Source of the DNA: Phylloscopus collybita
Taxonomy: Eukaryota; Chordata; Aves; Passeriformes; Phylloscopidae
NCBI GenBank assembly: GCA_027886175.1
Contig: JAJNNQ010000009.1
Coordinates: forward strand, 7,293,001-7,357,000
DNA length: 64,000 nt
Direction: 5' to 3'
Positions 63,583 through 64,000 of this stretch are shown one piece after another. A program made the position numbers and the translations under genes. How positions within the stretch are numbered: position 1 is the first letter of the stretch; every line of letters starts with the position of its first letter. Below the pieces are notes generated by a model, which saw only the letters and a program-made list of their open reading frames with translations, was not told the DNA's origin and made no database searches.

Positions 63583-63658
63583 GATGCAATCCTTAATTGG
63601 ATCAACTTGTATTTGCTTTAATTGGGCTGAACGCCAAGAGCCCTTAGGGCCAAGAGGG
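63583..63658 (+). CDS. Candidate coding exon, unidentified
   Basis: A modest acceptor (gaggactcttccag) precedes 76 nt that end in a perfect donor (gaggg|gtaagt). One frame is open throughout: MQSLIGSTCICFNWAERQEP, then LGPRG; it begins with one base of a split codon and leaves in phase 0. This matches the phase-2 end of the 62487-62512 segment, which is why I list both. Its own ATG (63584) could also be a start. The family was not recognised. Confidence 0.3.
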
Positions 63659-64000
63659 GTAAGTGTTCTTCTGTAATGTAATCCAGATTTTTAATGTGGC
63701 AGAATTTTACTTTTACTCATGGAGGGACTTTTAGCCTGTAAAATTATGCCCTAGCCTTCAATCTAGCTATTCTCTGGCCACTGAGTGAGGGGATAGATTA
63801 AAATTGCTTCACTGATGTATACATTTACCTGCTACACAATAACAGAAGTCTGCTATCCATTCAGAGTTTGAGCTTGGTAGCAGTACTACCATTCAGAAAA
63901 TACTTCTGTATCTGACTGGCCCTATCCTGGTTACAGGTTGAAGTGTGTAAATTCACTTTTTTTCATGCTGTTTAACTTTCAGGGTACTTTGAAATAAGAA
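63659..64000 (+). other. Presumed intron to window end
   Basis: AT-rich sequence with no further exon, repeat or promoter that I can support. If the gene model is right, it continues past the window edge. Confidence 0.4.

Noticed and set aside
1..64000. A bacterial or phage defence-type or other novel operon-like system
   Set aside because: CR1 elements, splice-type signals, SINE remnants and CpG islands show vertebrate nuclear DNA. There are no adjacent long genes on one strand and no prokaryotic signals.

Overview
This window looks like nuclear DNA of a bird, in a gene-poor to intronic setting; it is neither bacterial nor viral. The best evidence is a set of CR1 LINE fragments. Six can be read (about 3.3, 17.4-18.0, 25.3, 39.1, 40.7 and 58.2-58.7 kb), several ending in the ATTCTATG-type 3' tail that CR1 has in birds and other reptiles. 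The rest fits a vertebrate: AT-rich sequence poor in CpG, older MIR/L2-like SINE remnants, simple repeats and isolated CpG islands. Every frame is closed at short intervals, and the few longer open frames lie in simple repeats or GC-rich DNA. I found no operons, Shine-Dalgarno sites, tRNA/rRNA genes or CRISPR arrays.

Left part (1-16 kb): mostly unique AT-rich sequence, with one MIR-like and one CR1 fragment, a 90-nt exon-like segment at 4.03 kb, a long two-part purine microsatellite (10.6-10.85 kb) followed by a 20-bp minisatellite (11.13-11.31 kb), and a CTCF-like motif. A small CpG-rich patch at 15.9-16.2 kb ends in an ATG and a consensus splice donor, so it may be a promoter with a first coding exon (+ strand).

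Middle (16-41 kb): CR1, MIR and L2 remnants, a degenerate telomere-like tract (21.9-22.6 kb), and several open, splice-flanked or cysteine-rich segments on the minus strand (24.86-25.11, 27.68-27.76, 28.0-28.3 and 30.7-31.3 kb). These could be scattered exons of a secreted cysteine-rich protein or chance open frames; I could not name a gene. At 38.2-38.6 kb a 42-base T run and an AATAAA-plus-A17 end suggest retroposition.

Right part (41-64 kb): a retroviral-type LTR-like segment on the minus strand (41.25-41.9 kb), a 43-bp GC-rich minisatellite, then the clearest functional element, a strong CpG island (42.4-43.1 kb) with Sp1-type boxes and good splice donors on the + strand. I read it as the promoter and non-coding first exon of a gene running rightward, so 43-64 kb would be mainly its first introns. 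Candidate downstream exons are a 97-nt fully open segment at 50.14-50.23 kb and a possible alternative first coding exon at 62.49-62.51 kb, in phase with a segment at 63.58-63.66 kb. None of the peptides was recognised, so gene symbols are left empty. All exon calls are by eye and need alignment or RNA evidence.
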